Of a DNA stretch of 41,276 nt, positions 8,238-15,706 are shown one piece after another (position 1 is the first letter of the stretch; each line of letters starts with the position of its first letter). The DNA comes from Parcubacteria group bacterium GW2011_GWE2_39_37 (lineage in GTDB: Bacteria; Patescibacteriota; Patescibacteriia; Patescibacteriales; GWE2-39-37): the NCBI GenBank assembly GCA_000995135.1, contig LBWY01000008.1, positions 1 to 41,276 on the forward strand. The letters run 5' to 3'. The translations under genes were made by a program, and so were the position numbers. A model generated the notes under the pieces. It had not been told where the DNA came from. It did not search any database and was given only the letters and a program-made list of their open reading frames with translations.

Positions 8238-9031
8238 GAAAATATTTATTTTTAATTAAGACTGCTTGGCAAAGACAACTTGTTTATCGAGCGACTGTAT
8301 ATGGTTACCGCTTAGGAAATATTTTTGATGTCTTGTTCCAGGTAACTATCTGGACCGCAGTATATAAAAGCACAAGTGTTGTTTATGGCTACAATTATAA
8401 TGAGATGATCACCTATGTGATGATCGGCTGGTTAATAAACTTTATGACAGCGAATTATGGCATAGAAGACGTAGTCTCAAGGAATATCCAAAATGGAGAG
8501 CTTAACGTATATCTTACCCGTCCATTGAGCTATTTAAGATCCATAATCACCATGTCAATCGGCAGAACGTCGATTGCCCTGATCTCTGGGGTTGCTTTAC
8601 AACTTTTGTTTATATTTATTTTTCAAAACCACATGGTTGCGCAAACAGATTTATCGATTATTCTGGTAATTTTTATAATTGTAATTCTTGGATATTTTGT
8701 TAGATTACTACTTTCGATATTATTCGGTCTTATCGCATTTTGGGCGACAGATGTATCGGGATTAAATTCTTTTTTTGCCACATTCATAAGATTATTGTCC
8801 GGAGGTTATGCTCCGCTAAGCTTATTGCCGGCTATGCTTTACAAGCTAAGTTTATTTTTCCCATTCGCCTACATTGTCTTTTTCCCGACACAATTATATC
8901 TGGGTAAGCTTGATCTGATGGATGGAATAAAAGGGGTGGGGGTGGAGCTGTTATGGCTCGTGTTGTTATATGTTATTATAAAAATTGTTTGGAACAAGGG
9001 GTTGAAAAAGTATGAAGGGGTGGGAATATAA
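8234..9031 (+). CDS. ABC-2 type permease, exporter subunit 6 of 6
   Basis: A 265-aa membrane protein, start ATG 8234, overlapping the previous stop. A longer reading frame from 8159 exists, but starting there would lie within subunit 5, and the sisters all start MKKY/MRKY; MRKYLFLIKTAWQRQLVYR matches them. The coupling loop is IQNGELNVYLTRPLSYLRSI and the tail is LKKYEGVGI. Paralogous to subunit 5. A 53-nt AT-rich gap separates it from the ATPase gene. Confidence 0.88.
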   Translation: MRKYLFLIKTAWQRQLVYRATVYGYRLGNIFDVLFQVTIWTAVYKSTSVVYGYNYNEMITYVMIGWLINFMTANYGIEDVVSRNIQNGELNVYLTRPLSYLRSIITMSIGRTSIALISGVALQLLFIFIFQNHMVAQTDLSIILVIFIIVILGYFVRLLLSILFGLIAFWATDVSGLNSFFATFIRLLSGGYAPLSLLPAMLYKLSLFFPFAYIVFFPTQLYLGKLDLMDGIKGVGVELLWLVLLYVIIKIVWNKGLKKYEGVGI

Positions 9032-9084
9032 TCAATTATCAATTATCAATTACGAATTTTAAAAATACAATTTAATCAAATATT

Positions 9085-10062
9085 ATGAAAACAATTGAAG
9101 TAAAAAATCTGAGCAAGGTTTATGAGTATTACAAAAAACAGCCTGGGCTTTGGGCATCGGTGAAGGGTTTGTTTAAGCGGGAAAAACTTTTTACCGAAGC
9201 GGTAAAAGGCATCAACTTCAGTATCGAAGAGGGAGAGCTGGTGGGTTTTCTAGGGCCGAATGGCGCAGGCAAAACCACGACGCTCAAGATGCTGTCCGGC
9301 ATTCTTTATCCATCCAGCGGAGAGGCAACAGTCCTCGGCTTTACTCCTCACAAAAGACAAAAAGAATATCAGAAGCAGTTTGCCTTGGTCATGGGTCAGA
9401 AAAATCAACTCTGGTGGGATCTGCCTGCCATGGAAAGCTTTATTCTGAATAAAGAAATCTATGAAGTTTCTGATGAAGATTTCAAAAAGAATCTTGATGA
9501 ATTGGTTGGACTCTTGGACATCAAAGACATCTTGGATGTCCAAGTAAGAAAACTTTCTCTCGGTCAAAGGATGAAGTGCGAACTAGTTGCCGCCTTGTTA
9601 CATAAACCAAAAATTTTATTCTTGGACGAACCGACAATTGGACTAGATGTGGTTGCACAAAAAAATATCCGAGACTTTATCAAAAAATACAATCAAGAAC
9701 AGAAGACAACCATCATCCTGACTTCTCATTATATGGATGACATCAAGGAGCTTTGCAAAAGAGTGGTGATAATCGACCATGGGACAATAATTTATGATGG
9801 AGCGCTTGATGACTTGATAAAAAAATATGCACCCTATAAAGTCTTGAATATCACCTTTAATGACAAGGGAGTAGAAAAAACACAAGTTGAAAAATACGGT
9901 ATTATCCAAAAATACAATCAGTATGCCGTATCAATTGAAGTTAATAGGGAAGAGGTAAAAAAAGTAGCGACCGCCATCTTATCCTCAGACTTGCCAGTTG
10001 ATGATATCATGATTGATGAGGTGGATATCGATGAAGTGATCAGGAAGATATTTAAGAAGTAG
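9085..10062 (+). CDS. ABC transporter ATPase for ABC-2 exporter (COG4586-like)
   Basis: The cytosolic ATPase that powers the exporter. Walker A is GPNGAGKTT (57-65), the Q-loop lies in VMGQKNQLWWDLP (102-114), the signature is LSLGQ (157-161), Walker B is ILFLDEP (177-183), the D-loop follows in TIGLDVV, and the H-loop histidine is H215 (TSHYMDD). The N-terminus with a LWASVKGLFKREK insert before the first strand and the roughly 80-residue C-terminal extension are typical of the COG4586 family, which pairs with DUF990 permeases. All catalytic residues are intact. It is the only ATPase for six permease genes in this window. In other genomes the family is linked to export of lipids, glycans or drugs; the substrate here is inferred from the glycan neighbours. 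Confidence 0.95.
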   Translation: MKTIEVKNLSKVYEYYKKQPGLWASVKGLFKREKLFTEAVKGINFSIEEGELVGFLGPNGAGKTTTLKMLSGILYPSSGEATVLGFTPHKRQKEYQKQFALVMGQKNQLWWDLPAMESFILNKEIYEVSDEDFKKNLDELVGLLDIKDILDVQVRKLSLGQRMKCELVAALLHKPKILFLDEPTIGLDVVAQKNIRDFIKKYNQEQKTTIILTSHYMDDIKELCKRVVIIDHGTIIYDGALDDLIKKYAPYKVLNITFNDKGVEKTQVEKYGIIQKYNQYAVSIEVNREEVKKVATAILSSDLPVDDIMIDEVDIDEVIRKIFKK

Positions 10063-10083
10063 GTCTTCTCCTTCCTTTATTTT

Positions 10084-10228
10084 CCCTCTGTCATCTCGAA
10101 CTGTTAGCAAACAGTGAGAGATCTCGGGAAAAAGAAATTAGATTATTTAATAATGATACATTTAATAATCAAGATTTGCTATTTTACCGAGATTCCTCAC
10201 CCACAAGGGGATTCGGAATGACAGAGGG
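10084..10228. repeat. Dispersed inverted-repeat element, copy 3
   Basis: 145 bp between CCCTCTGTCATCTCGA and TCGGAATGACAGAGGG. Its right half (CTCACCCACAAGGGGATTCG and flanks) is nearly the reverse complement of the left half of copy 1 at 2004, so the two are in opposite orientation. Intergenic, downstream of the ATPase gene, where it could also act as a transcription-end hairpin. Confidence 0.8.
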
Positions 10229-10327
10229 GAGTATGGAATCTTAACATTAATTACTGGCGTCAACATAGTAAATAAGTGCCTTCTTGTGAATGTGGTCCGC
10301 TCCAATCAACACATCTGAGATTATAAA

Positions 10328-10358
10328 TGGATCCCGGATCAAGTCCGGGATGACACAA
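10328..10358. repeat. Half-copy of the GGATGACA-type repeat
   Basis: The hairpin ATCCCGGATCAAGTCCGGGAT runs into GGGATGACACAAT. Same terminal word as the large elements; it lies immediately upstream of the DUF192 gene, as the 2161 half-copy does for GT4. The 10229-10327 stretch before it holds nothing I recognise. Confidence 0.55.
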
Positions 10359-10362
10359 TAAA

Positions 10363-10803
10363 ATGAAAAAACATTTTAAAATTTATTTATTAATAATTCT
10401 TGTCTTGCCTCTTCTTTTGAGTGGTTGTTTCAGGCAACAAAAGGAGCAGTATGTTATAATAAAAGATAAAAAAGTGATAGTGGAAGTGGCTGATAAAGAA
10501 ATGGAAATAATCAGGGGACTTAGTAATCGTGAAAAAATAAGCGAAAGTGAAGGTATGCTGTTTATTTTTCCAGATAGCAGAATTAGGGATTTCTGGATGA
10601 GAGAAATGAAATTCAATCTGGATATAATCTGGATCGAGAACGACCAAATAGTTAAGATTGACGAGAATCTGCCAACAGAGGGGAAGTACCCGGAAAAATC
10701 TTATTCTTCAATTACTCCGGTAGATAGAGTCCTTGAGCTTAACGCCGGCTGGACAGAAAAAAACAATCTACAAGTTGGCGACAAAATTATTTATTCATTA
10801 TGA
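10363..10803 (+). CDS. DUF192-family lipoprotein
   Basis: A 146-aa precursor with a lipoprotein signal peptide: KKHFK, a hydrophobic core, and lipobox LLSGC with the lipidated cysteine at residue 22. The mature part has the DUF192 signatures REKISESEGMLFIFP, FWMREMKFNLDIIWI and the C-terminal VLELNAGWTEKNNLQVGD. DUF192 proteins are small extracytoplasmic beta-barrel proteins of unknown function. The signal predicts anchoring on the outer face of the membrane. The stop overlaps the following membrane gene by ATGA, so the two are probably co-translated. Any role in glycan export is only suggested by position. Confidence 0.88.
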   Translation: MKKHFKIYLLIILVLPLLLSGCFRQQKEQYVIIKDKKVIVEVADKEMEIIRGLSNREKISESEGMLFIFPDSRIRDFWMREMKFNLDIIWIENDQIVKIDENLPTEGKYPEKSYSSITPVDRVLELNAGWTEKNNLQVGDKIIYSL

Positions 10804-12347
10804 TCAAATTCAACAAACTATTTATAATTACTGCCGCACTGATCTTGCTTTTTGAATCGCTGTCTTTCATCGGTTACATGGTGCCGTCAGTGAATACCGG
10901 CGTATTCATTCTTTTAGTCGTATCAACCGTAGCGATTTCTTTTTACAGACTTGAATATGGAGTATTGATAGTTCTGGCTGAATTATTCATCGGCTCCAAA
11001 GGCTACCTTTTTAATCACATCCTGGCCGGTACGAATATCTCCATCCGAATCGCCCTCTGGTCTGTGGTAATGATTTGCTGGTCCATCTTGTTGATAAAAA
11101 ATCTTTATCAAACCAAAAGGCTGCTTTCCGCCCCAGAAGAAAAGATCAAAAATTTATTTGCAGGTGCAAATAAATACTACACTTTCCTGTTTATCGCATT
11201 AGCATGGGGAACGATCAATGGCCTTATCAACAATGATTTGCATTATGCATTTCTCGATTTTAAGCGATGGATTTATTTCTTGATCTTTTTGCCACTTTTT
11301 AGCGTTATCAAAAACAAAGAGAATGTCCAGAATTTATTAACTGTATTTTTTGCTTCGATAATGATGCTCAGCTTAAAATCATTTCTACTGTTATTTATTT
11401 TTTCCCATGAAATGCAAGGTGCGGTTTATGACCTTTACCGCTGGGTCAGGGTAACCGGAGTAGGGGAGGTAACTCAGATCCAAGGCGGCTTTTATCGTAT
11501 TTTTTTCCAATCACATATTTTTGTACTACTAGGCCTGATCCTTGCGCTGGTTTATCTAGTCAAACAGATTATTGATAATCAGATCAGGTCCGTAATCAAA
11601 CAAAGAGCTTTTTGGCAATCACTTATTCTTGCTGTCGTCTTTATGTCGGTGACCTTGCTCAGCTTTTCCAGAAGCTTCTGGGTGGGCTTGATCGGCGGCT
11701 TCTTTTTTATTTACTTATTCATAATGACAGAGATTTATAATACGAACGGCGGAGAAAAAAAATTTTTCATAAAAAAAATATTTGAAAACAGCACGCTTTT
11801 TTTATCAATTATTTTTCTGAGCTTATTGTTGATTGTGGCTTTGGTCAAATTTCCATACCCGAAACCTTTGGGCGGATTTGATCCTACGGATGTTTTTTCT
11901 GAACGAGCCACAGAAACCGATGAGGCAGCTATCGGTTCCAGGTGGGCACTCTTGCCAAAATTATGGCAGGAAATCAAAGAGGCGCCATTTTGGGGCCAAG
12001 GGTTCGGTGCCACAGTCACTTACCAGACGCTTGATCCGAGAGTCTTGGAAATAAATCCCGATGGGAAATATACCACCTATGCTTTTGAATGGGGCTGGCT
12101 TGATATATGGCTGAAGCTTGGTCTGATCGGTACCTTGGCTTATTTGTTCTTCTTATTCCAGCCGATGTATCTTTTCTATAAAGAAAAAAAACAGGATCTT
12201 CTGGCAGCTTCTTTGATAATCGGACTGTTTGTGATAATAATAATAAATTTTTTTACTCCTTATCTCAATCATCCGCTGGGCATAGGGTTTTTGGGGTTGG
12301 TAATGGTCATCATCAATAAATATGATACAGTCTTGCAGAAAAGCTGA
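10800..12347 (+). CDS. O-antigen ligase / polymerase-like membrane protein (Wzy/WaaL)
   Basis: A 515-aa polytopic protein with about 11-12 membrane helices and one large extracytoplasmic loop (roughly residues 350-420, between the SIIFLSLLLIVALVKFP helix and the FEWGWLDIWLKLGLIG helix), the layout of the Wzy_C / O-antigen ligase superfamily. The loop contains RWALLPKLWQEIKEAPFWGQGFG, resembling the conserved RxxxW...I..P..G.G segment of the family. It would polymerise or ligate undecaprenyl-linked glycan outside the cell. It closes the glycan cluster. Wzy cannot be told from WaaL by sequence alone. The start ATG overlaps the DUF192 stop. Confidence 0.85.
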   Translation: MIKFNKLFIITAALILLFESLSFIGYMVPSVNTGVFILLVVSTVAISFYRLEYGVLIVLAELFIGSKGYLFNHILAGTNISIRIALWSVVMICWSILLIKNLYQTKRLLSAPEEKIKNLFAGANKYYTFLFIALAWGTINGLINNDLHYAFLDFKRWIYFLIFLPLFSVIKNKENVQNLLTVFFASIMMLSLKSFLLLFIFSHEMQGAVYDLYRWVRVTGVGEVTQIQGGFYRIFFQSHIFVLLGLILALVYLVKQIIDNQIRSVIKQRAFWQSLILAVVFMSVTLLSFSRSFWVGLIGGFFFIYLFIMTEIYNTNGGEKKFFIKKIFENSTLFLSIIFLSLLLIVALVKFPYPKPLGGFDPTDVFSERATETDEAAIGSRWALLPKLWQEIKEAPFWGQGFGATVTYQTLDPRVLEINPDGKYTTYAFEWGWLDIWLKLGLIGTLAYLFFLFQPMYLFYKEKKQDLLAASLIIGLFVIIIINFFTPYLNHPLGIGFLGLVMVIINKYDTVLQKS

Positions 12348-12396
12348 AACTATTGTATATTAGGATAGAATTTTTTAAAACTTTAAATATCAAATT

Positions 12397-12852
12397 ATGA
12401 CTGACCAAATCATTTCCCAAGATGGCTATGATAAACTGAAACAAGAATTGGAATTATTAACCAAGACAAAGAGACAGGAGATTGCCAGAAGAATCCAAAC
12501 AGCCAAAGACATGGGTGATTTAAGCGAGAATGCAGAATACTCAGAAGCCAAAGACGCTCAGGCATTTAATGAGGGCAGAATTGCTGAGATCGAAGCTTTG
12601 TTAAAAAATGTAACGGTGGTGAATGGTCATCATAAAGCAGAAGTTGGAATGGGATCGATTGTAACAGTTAAAGTGAACAATGAAACCAAAAAATTTACCA
12701 TAGTGAGCTTTAACGAGGTTGATCCACTTAGCGGAAAAATATCCAACGAATCGCCTTTGGGCAGAGCCTTCCTCCATAAGAAAAAAGGCGATAAACTAAA
12801 AATCACCACTCCAAAAGGAGAAATGGAATACGAAATTACCAATATTGAATAG
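12397..12852 (+). CDS. greA: Transcription elongation factor GreA
   Basis: A 151-aa protein, normal GreA length. The N-terminal coiled coil carries the acidic tip motif: MGDLSENAEYSEAKDAQ, with the D-x-x-E residues that reach into the RNA polymerase secondary channel and stimulate cleavage of backtracked RNA. The C-terminal FKBP-like domain includes the conserved ISNESPLGRAFLHKKKGD. Transcribed alone: a 49-nt gap upstream and a terminator just downstream. Confidence 0.97.
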   Translation: MTDQIISQDGYDKLKQELELLTKTKRQEIARRIQTAKDMGDLSENAEYSEAKDAQAFNEGRIAEIEALLKNVTVVNGHHKAEVGMGSIVTVKVNNETKKFTIVSFNEVDPLSGKISNESPLGRAFLHKKKGDKLKITTPKGEMEYEITNIE

Positions 12853-12858
12853 AACTTA

Positions 12859-12888
12859 AAAAAATCCTCTAGCTGCTAGGGGATTTTT
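12859..12888. terminator. Bidirectional intrinsic terminator between greA and the - strand gene
   Basis: Stem AAAATCCTCTAG / CTAGGGGATTTT with one G-T wobble and a short loop, A-run on the left and T-run on the right. It serves greA and, read backwards, the converging 76-aa gene, whose stop lies inside it. Confidence 0.85.
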
Positions 12889-13106
12889 GATAACCTTTTT
12901 TCCTCTCTTGTTATCAGGCATTTAAACTTGCAAAATGAGCCTGGTTCATATCTGCTTGTTTGCTTGAATAGCCTGCGTACCATAGTCTGGCCTTTTTCGA
13001 TCATTTGTCGGCATTCAGTGCAATGTTTATTCTCTTTTTTATTCAAGACCTCTGTGCACCTGATTCTTTGCCCAGAAATTATAATTTCTCGCACATTTTG
13101 ACTCAC
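12876..13106 (-). CDS. Small cysteine-rich protein, putative zinc-binding
   Basis: A 76-aa basic protein with the Cys pattern C-x10-C-x2-C (CTEVLNKKENKHCTEC) and a later C-x3-C (FCKFKC), which could bind a zinc ion. The product is not one I can name. The start is GTG at 13106, chosen because an exceptionally strong SD, AAAGGAGG, lies 5 nt upstream. Most genes here have no visible SD, so this one is either highly expressed or of different origin. Divergent from lysS and convergent with greA. No membrane segment. Confidence 0.8.
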   Translation of the reverse strand: MSQNVREIIISGQRIRCTEVLNKKENKHCTECRQMIEKGQTMVRRLFKQTSRYEPGSFCKFKCLITREEKRLSKIP

Positions 13107-13169
13107 TTTTTCCTCCTTTTTAAAAAGGTCATTTTCTCTAATAATTAGTCAAAAACAGGCTTAAAAATT

Positions 13170-13198
13170 TTGACTTTTCACTTAAAATATTTTAAAAT
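13170..13198 (+). promoter_or_regulatory. Sigma-70 type promoter for lysS
   Basis: TTGACT, 17-bp spacer, TAAAAT. The predicted start would be near 13205, giving a 5' leader of about 45 nt before the lysS ATG. Confidence 0.7.
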
Positions 13199-13248
13199 AA
13201 ACATATTAACATCTTATTAATTAAGGCGTCCGTCTTATCAGTTTTTAT

Positions 13249-15159
13249 ATGAACGAAAAAATTAGCGAATATCAGGAAAGATTAAATAAACTTGAGGAGC
13301 TAAAAAAACAGGGGATAGATCCTTACCCGGCAAAATCCAAAAAGACCCACAGGGTAACCGATATATTTGCTGAATTTGCCAAACTTGAGGCAGCTCAAAG
13401 CGAGCTGATCATTGCCGGTAGGCTGCGCAGCAAAAGAGAGCATGGCAATCTGACCTTTTCCAATCTGGATGATGGTTCTGCCACAATCCAGATAGCTATA
13501 TCCAAAAAAGAGGTCGGCCCAGATTCATACAAGCTCTTCAGTAAGCTGATCGACTTAGGAGATTTTGTCGAAGTTGTCGGCAAACTTTTTATTACCCATA
13601 AAGGCGAGCAGAGTTTGATGGTAAAAGAATTCAGACTATTGTCAAAAACACTTCGACCTTTGCCGGATAAATGGCGCGGACTTCAAGACGAAGAAGAAAG
13701 ATTAAGGAAAAGGTATTTAGATATCCTCTCAAATGAAGAGGTAAAAGAGATGCTCAAAAAGAAAGCCTTGTTCTGGCAATCAATGAGAGCCTTTTTGGTT
13801 AGTAAAGGCTTCCTTGAAGTCGAGACTCCAGTCTTGGAAAATACTACTGGCGGTGCCGATGCCAGGCCGTTCATCACTCATCACAATGCCCTAGACATCG
13901 ATGTCTACCTTCGCATTTCCATGGGTGAGCTTTGGCAAAAAAGATTGATGGTAGCCGGGCTAGAAAAAACATTTGAAATCGGCAGGCAATTCCGCAATGA
14001 AGGCATGGACGCTGAACATCTGCAAGACTATACCCAGATGGAATTCTATTGGAGTTATGCCAATTATGAAGACGGGATGCTACTGGTGGAAGAGCTTTAC
14101 AAATACGTAGCGGAAAAAACTTTTGGCACGCTGAAATTCTCTATTGGAAAATTTGAAGTTGACTTGGGCAAGAAATGGGAAAGGTATGATTATCGGGAAA
14201 CAGTCAAAAAATATACCGGCATTGACATACAAGATGCATCACTTGAAAAAATTGAAGATAAATTAAAAGAATTAAAAATCAATTACGATAAAGAAGGCTT
14301 CAACATTACCAGAGCGATCGATAATCTTTGGAAATATTGCCGCAAGCAGATCGGCGGACCAGGATTTTTGGTCGGTGTTCCGGTGGAAGTATCACCCCTG
14401 GCAAAAAGAGATGAAGCCAATCCAAAAATCACTCAACGTTTCCAACCGATCATCGCAGGATCAGAATTGGGTAACGGTTATAGCGAATTGAATGATCCGA
14501 TCGATCAGGCAGAACGTTTTATGGAGCAGACCAAATTAAGAGAAGCGGGTGATGTGGAAGCGCAGATGAATGACTATGATTTTGTTGAAGCTTTGGAATA
14601 TGGCATGCCGCCAACTTGTGGCTTCGGTTTAAGCGAACGATTATTTGCTTTCTTAATGAACAAGAGCATGCGCGAATGCCAAACCTTTCCTTTGATGAGA
14701 CCGAAAAATCAACCGACCGACAAAGCAAAGAAAAACAATGACACTAAAACTGCAGTGGCGATCATTAATAGAGGAGCAAAACTCAAACTTTGGGAAGAAT
14801 TAAATACTGTTGCCCACCTGAATGCAGCTTTTGGAGCGCGCATTGGGCGCCAGTTGTTTCATCAAGACACCATTGCCACCGAAGACGGAGAAGACATCAG
14901 GCTCAATATCCAACATGCGATTCTCATTAAAGAAGCCAAAGCTTCAAAAGATATATCAGAACTTATCCGAGAAGCGAAAGAAAATGGTTTGGAAATTGCA
15001 GAATTTACTCGTGAAATGCTTCTGACTACCGACGATAAAAAAGTCGTAGAATGGACCAAACAAAAAAAGAAAAAAGATATTGAATATTTGGGCGTTTTAG
15101 TTTTCGGCAAAAAATCTGTGGCAGACAAACTAACTGAAAAATTTGAATTACATAAATAA
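13249..15159 (+). CDS. lysS: Lysyl-tRNA synthetase (class II) with C-terminal DUF2000/PTH2-like domain
   Basis: A 636-aa enzyme, about 130 residues longer than ordinary LysRS. Order: OB-fold anticodon-binding domain (about 50-150, including GRLRSKREHGNLTFSNL), then class II core with motif 1 around FLEVETPVLE, motif 2 FEIGRQFRNEGMD and motif 3 CGFGLSERLFAFL. It charges tRNA-Lys in the cytosol. After TFPLMRPK a charged linker leads to residues 499-636, starting TKTAVAIINRGAKL and including LNTVAHLNAAFGARIG and VLVFGKKSVADKLTEKF. These resemble DUF2000, a small family with a fold related to peptidyl-tRNA hydrolase 2. The motif 3 wording is of the kind seen in Patescibacteria. The fusion partner is my recognition by eye and needs a profile search. 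Own promoter at 13170. Confidence 0.95.
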   Translation: MNEKISEYQERLNKLEELKKQGIDPYPAKSKKTHRVTDIFAEFAKLEAAQSELIIAGRLRSKREHGNLTFSNLDDGSATIQIAISKKEVGPDSYKLFSKLIDLGDFVEVVGKLFITHKGEQSLMVKEFRLLSKTLRPLPDKWRGLQDEEERLRKRYLDILSNEEVKEMLKKKALFWQSMRAFLVSKGFLEVETPVLENTTGGADARPFITHHNALDIDVYLRISMGELWQKRLMVAGLEKTFEIGRQFRNEGMDAEHLQDYTQMEFYWSYANYEDGMLLVEELYKYVAEKTFGTLKFSIGKFEVDLGKKWERYDYRETVKKYTGIDIQDASLEKIEDKLKELKINYDKEGFNITRAIDNLWKYCRKQIGGPGFLVGVPVEVSPLAKRDEANPKITQRFQPIIAGSELGNGYSELNDPIDQAERFMEQTKLREAGDVEAQMNDYDFVEALEYGMPPTCGFGLSERLFAFLMNKSMRECQTFPLMRPKNQPTDKAKKNNDTKTAVAIINRGAKLKLWEELNTVAHLNAAFGARIGRQLFHQDTIATEDGEDIRLNIQHAILIKEAKASKDISELIREAKENGLEIAEFTREMLLTTDDKKVVEWTKQKKKKDIEYLGVLVFGKKSVADKLTEKFELHK

Positions 15160-15160
15160 T

Positions 15161-15280
15161 ATGGAAACTATAATCTCATTACTTTCTATGTTGCCGTCGC
15201 TTGCTAATGCAGGAGGCTATCTGGCAATGTTATTGCCGGCAGTTGTCCTAGTAATATTCTTTGGAAAAGTAACTTCATAA
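15161..15280 (+). CDS. 39-aa putative membrane peptide
   Basis: A small ORF tucked between lysS (1 nt away) and the next gene (1 nt away). It encodes METIISLLSMLPSLANAGG followed by a hydrophobic stretch YLAMLLPAVVLVIFF and a short GKVTS tail: one or two membrane segments. The exact packing between neighbours without overlap supports it as a real co-transcribed gene. No function recognised. Confidence 0.6.
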   Translation: METIISLLSMLPSLANAGGYLAMLLPAVVLVIFFGKVTS

Positions 15281-15281
15281 G

Positions 15282-15704
15282 ATGAAAATCACTATTTGCG
15301 GAAGTATCTCCAACGCTAGTAAGATTTATGCCATCGAAAAAGAGCTAGCCTCTTACGGTCATGAAGTATTTTCGCACGAACTAATGCATCAATATGCTAC
15401 AGGCGACCAAAACATCATTAAAAAAGTATCAACCGATCATTCGAGTCTAAAGCGAGACAACGACACTTTTAAATGGTATTATAATGCTATAAAGGCTAGC
15501 GACGCGATTTTGGTTTGTAATTTTGAAAAGAACAACATCAAAAATTATATCGGAGGATCTGTGCTGATGGAAATTGGATATGCCCATGTTCTGGACAAGA
15601 AAATATTTTTCTTAAACCCGATTCCTGATGTAAGCTTTAAAGATGAATTAATAGCAGCTTCACCCGCGATATTAAATGGAGATTTAAATAAGATTCAAAA
15701 ATAA
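15282..15704 (+). CDS. Nucleoside 2-deoxyribosyltransferase-like / DUF4406-type Rossmann protein
   Basis: A 140-aa soluble protein starting MKITICGSISNASKIYAIEK and containing ASDAILVCNFEKNNIKNYIG and SVLMEIGYAHVLDKKIFFLN. This layout (CGS near the N-terminus, a D-x-I/V-L strand, GG....EIG.A....K.I) is shared with the nucleoside deoxyribosyltransferase-like superfamily. In classical NDTs a catalytic Glu lies in the E-I/M-G segment; the equivalent E (in LMEIGYA) is present. The actual substrate is unknown. It is in the lysS-serS transcript: 1 nt after the 39-aa ORF and 2 nt before serS. Confidence 0.75.
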   Translation: MKITICGSISNASKIYAIEKELASYGHEVFSHELMHQYATGDQNIIKKVSTDHSSLKRDNDTFKWYYNAIKASDAILVCNFEKNNIKNYIGGSVLMEIGYAHVLDKKIFFLNPIPDVSFKDELIAASPAILNGDLNKIQK

Positions 15705-15706
15705 AT

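Noticed and set aside
9032-9084. Short tandem repeat TCAATTATCAATTATCAATTA before the ATPase, possible CRISPR or iteron
   Set aside because: Only two or three imperfect 9-10 nt units without spacers; ordinary low-complexity intergenic DNA. No CRISPR array or cas gene was seen anywhere in the window.
4225-10803. Alternative genetic code with TGA read as glycine (as in Gracilibacteria)
   Set aside because: Several genes end in TGA within ATGA overlaps (4228, 6653, 8237, 10803) at the expected family C-termini, so TGA is a stop.
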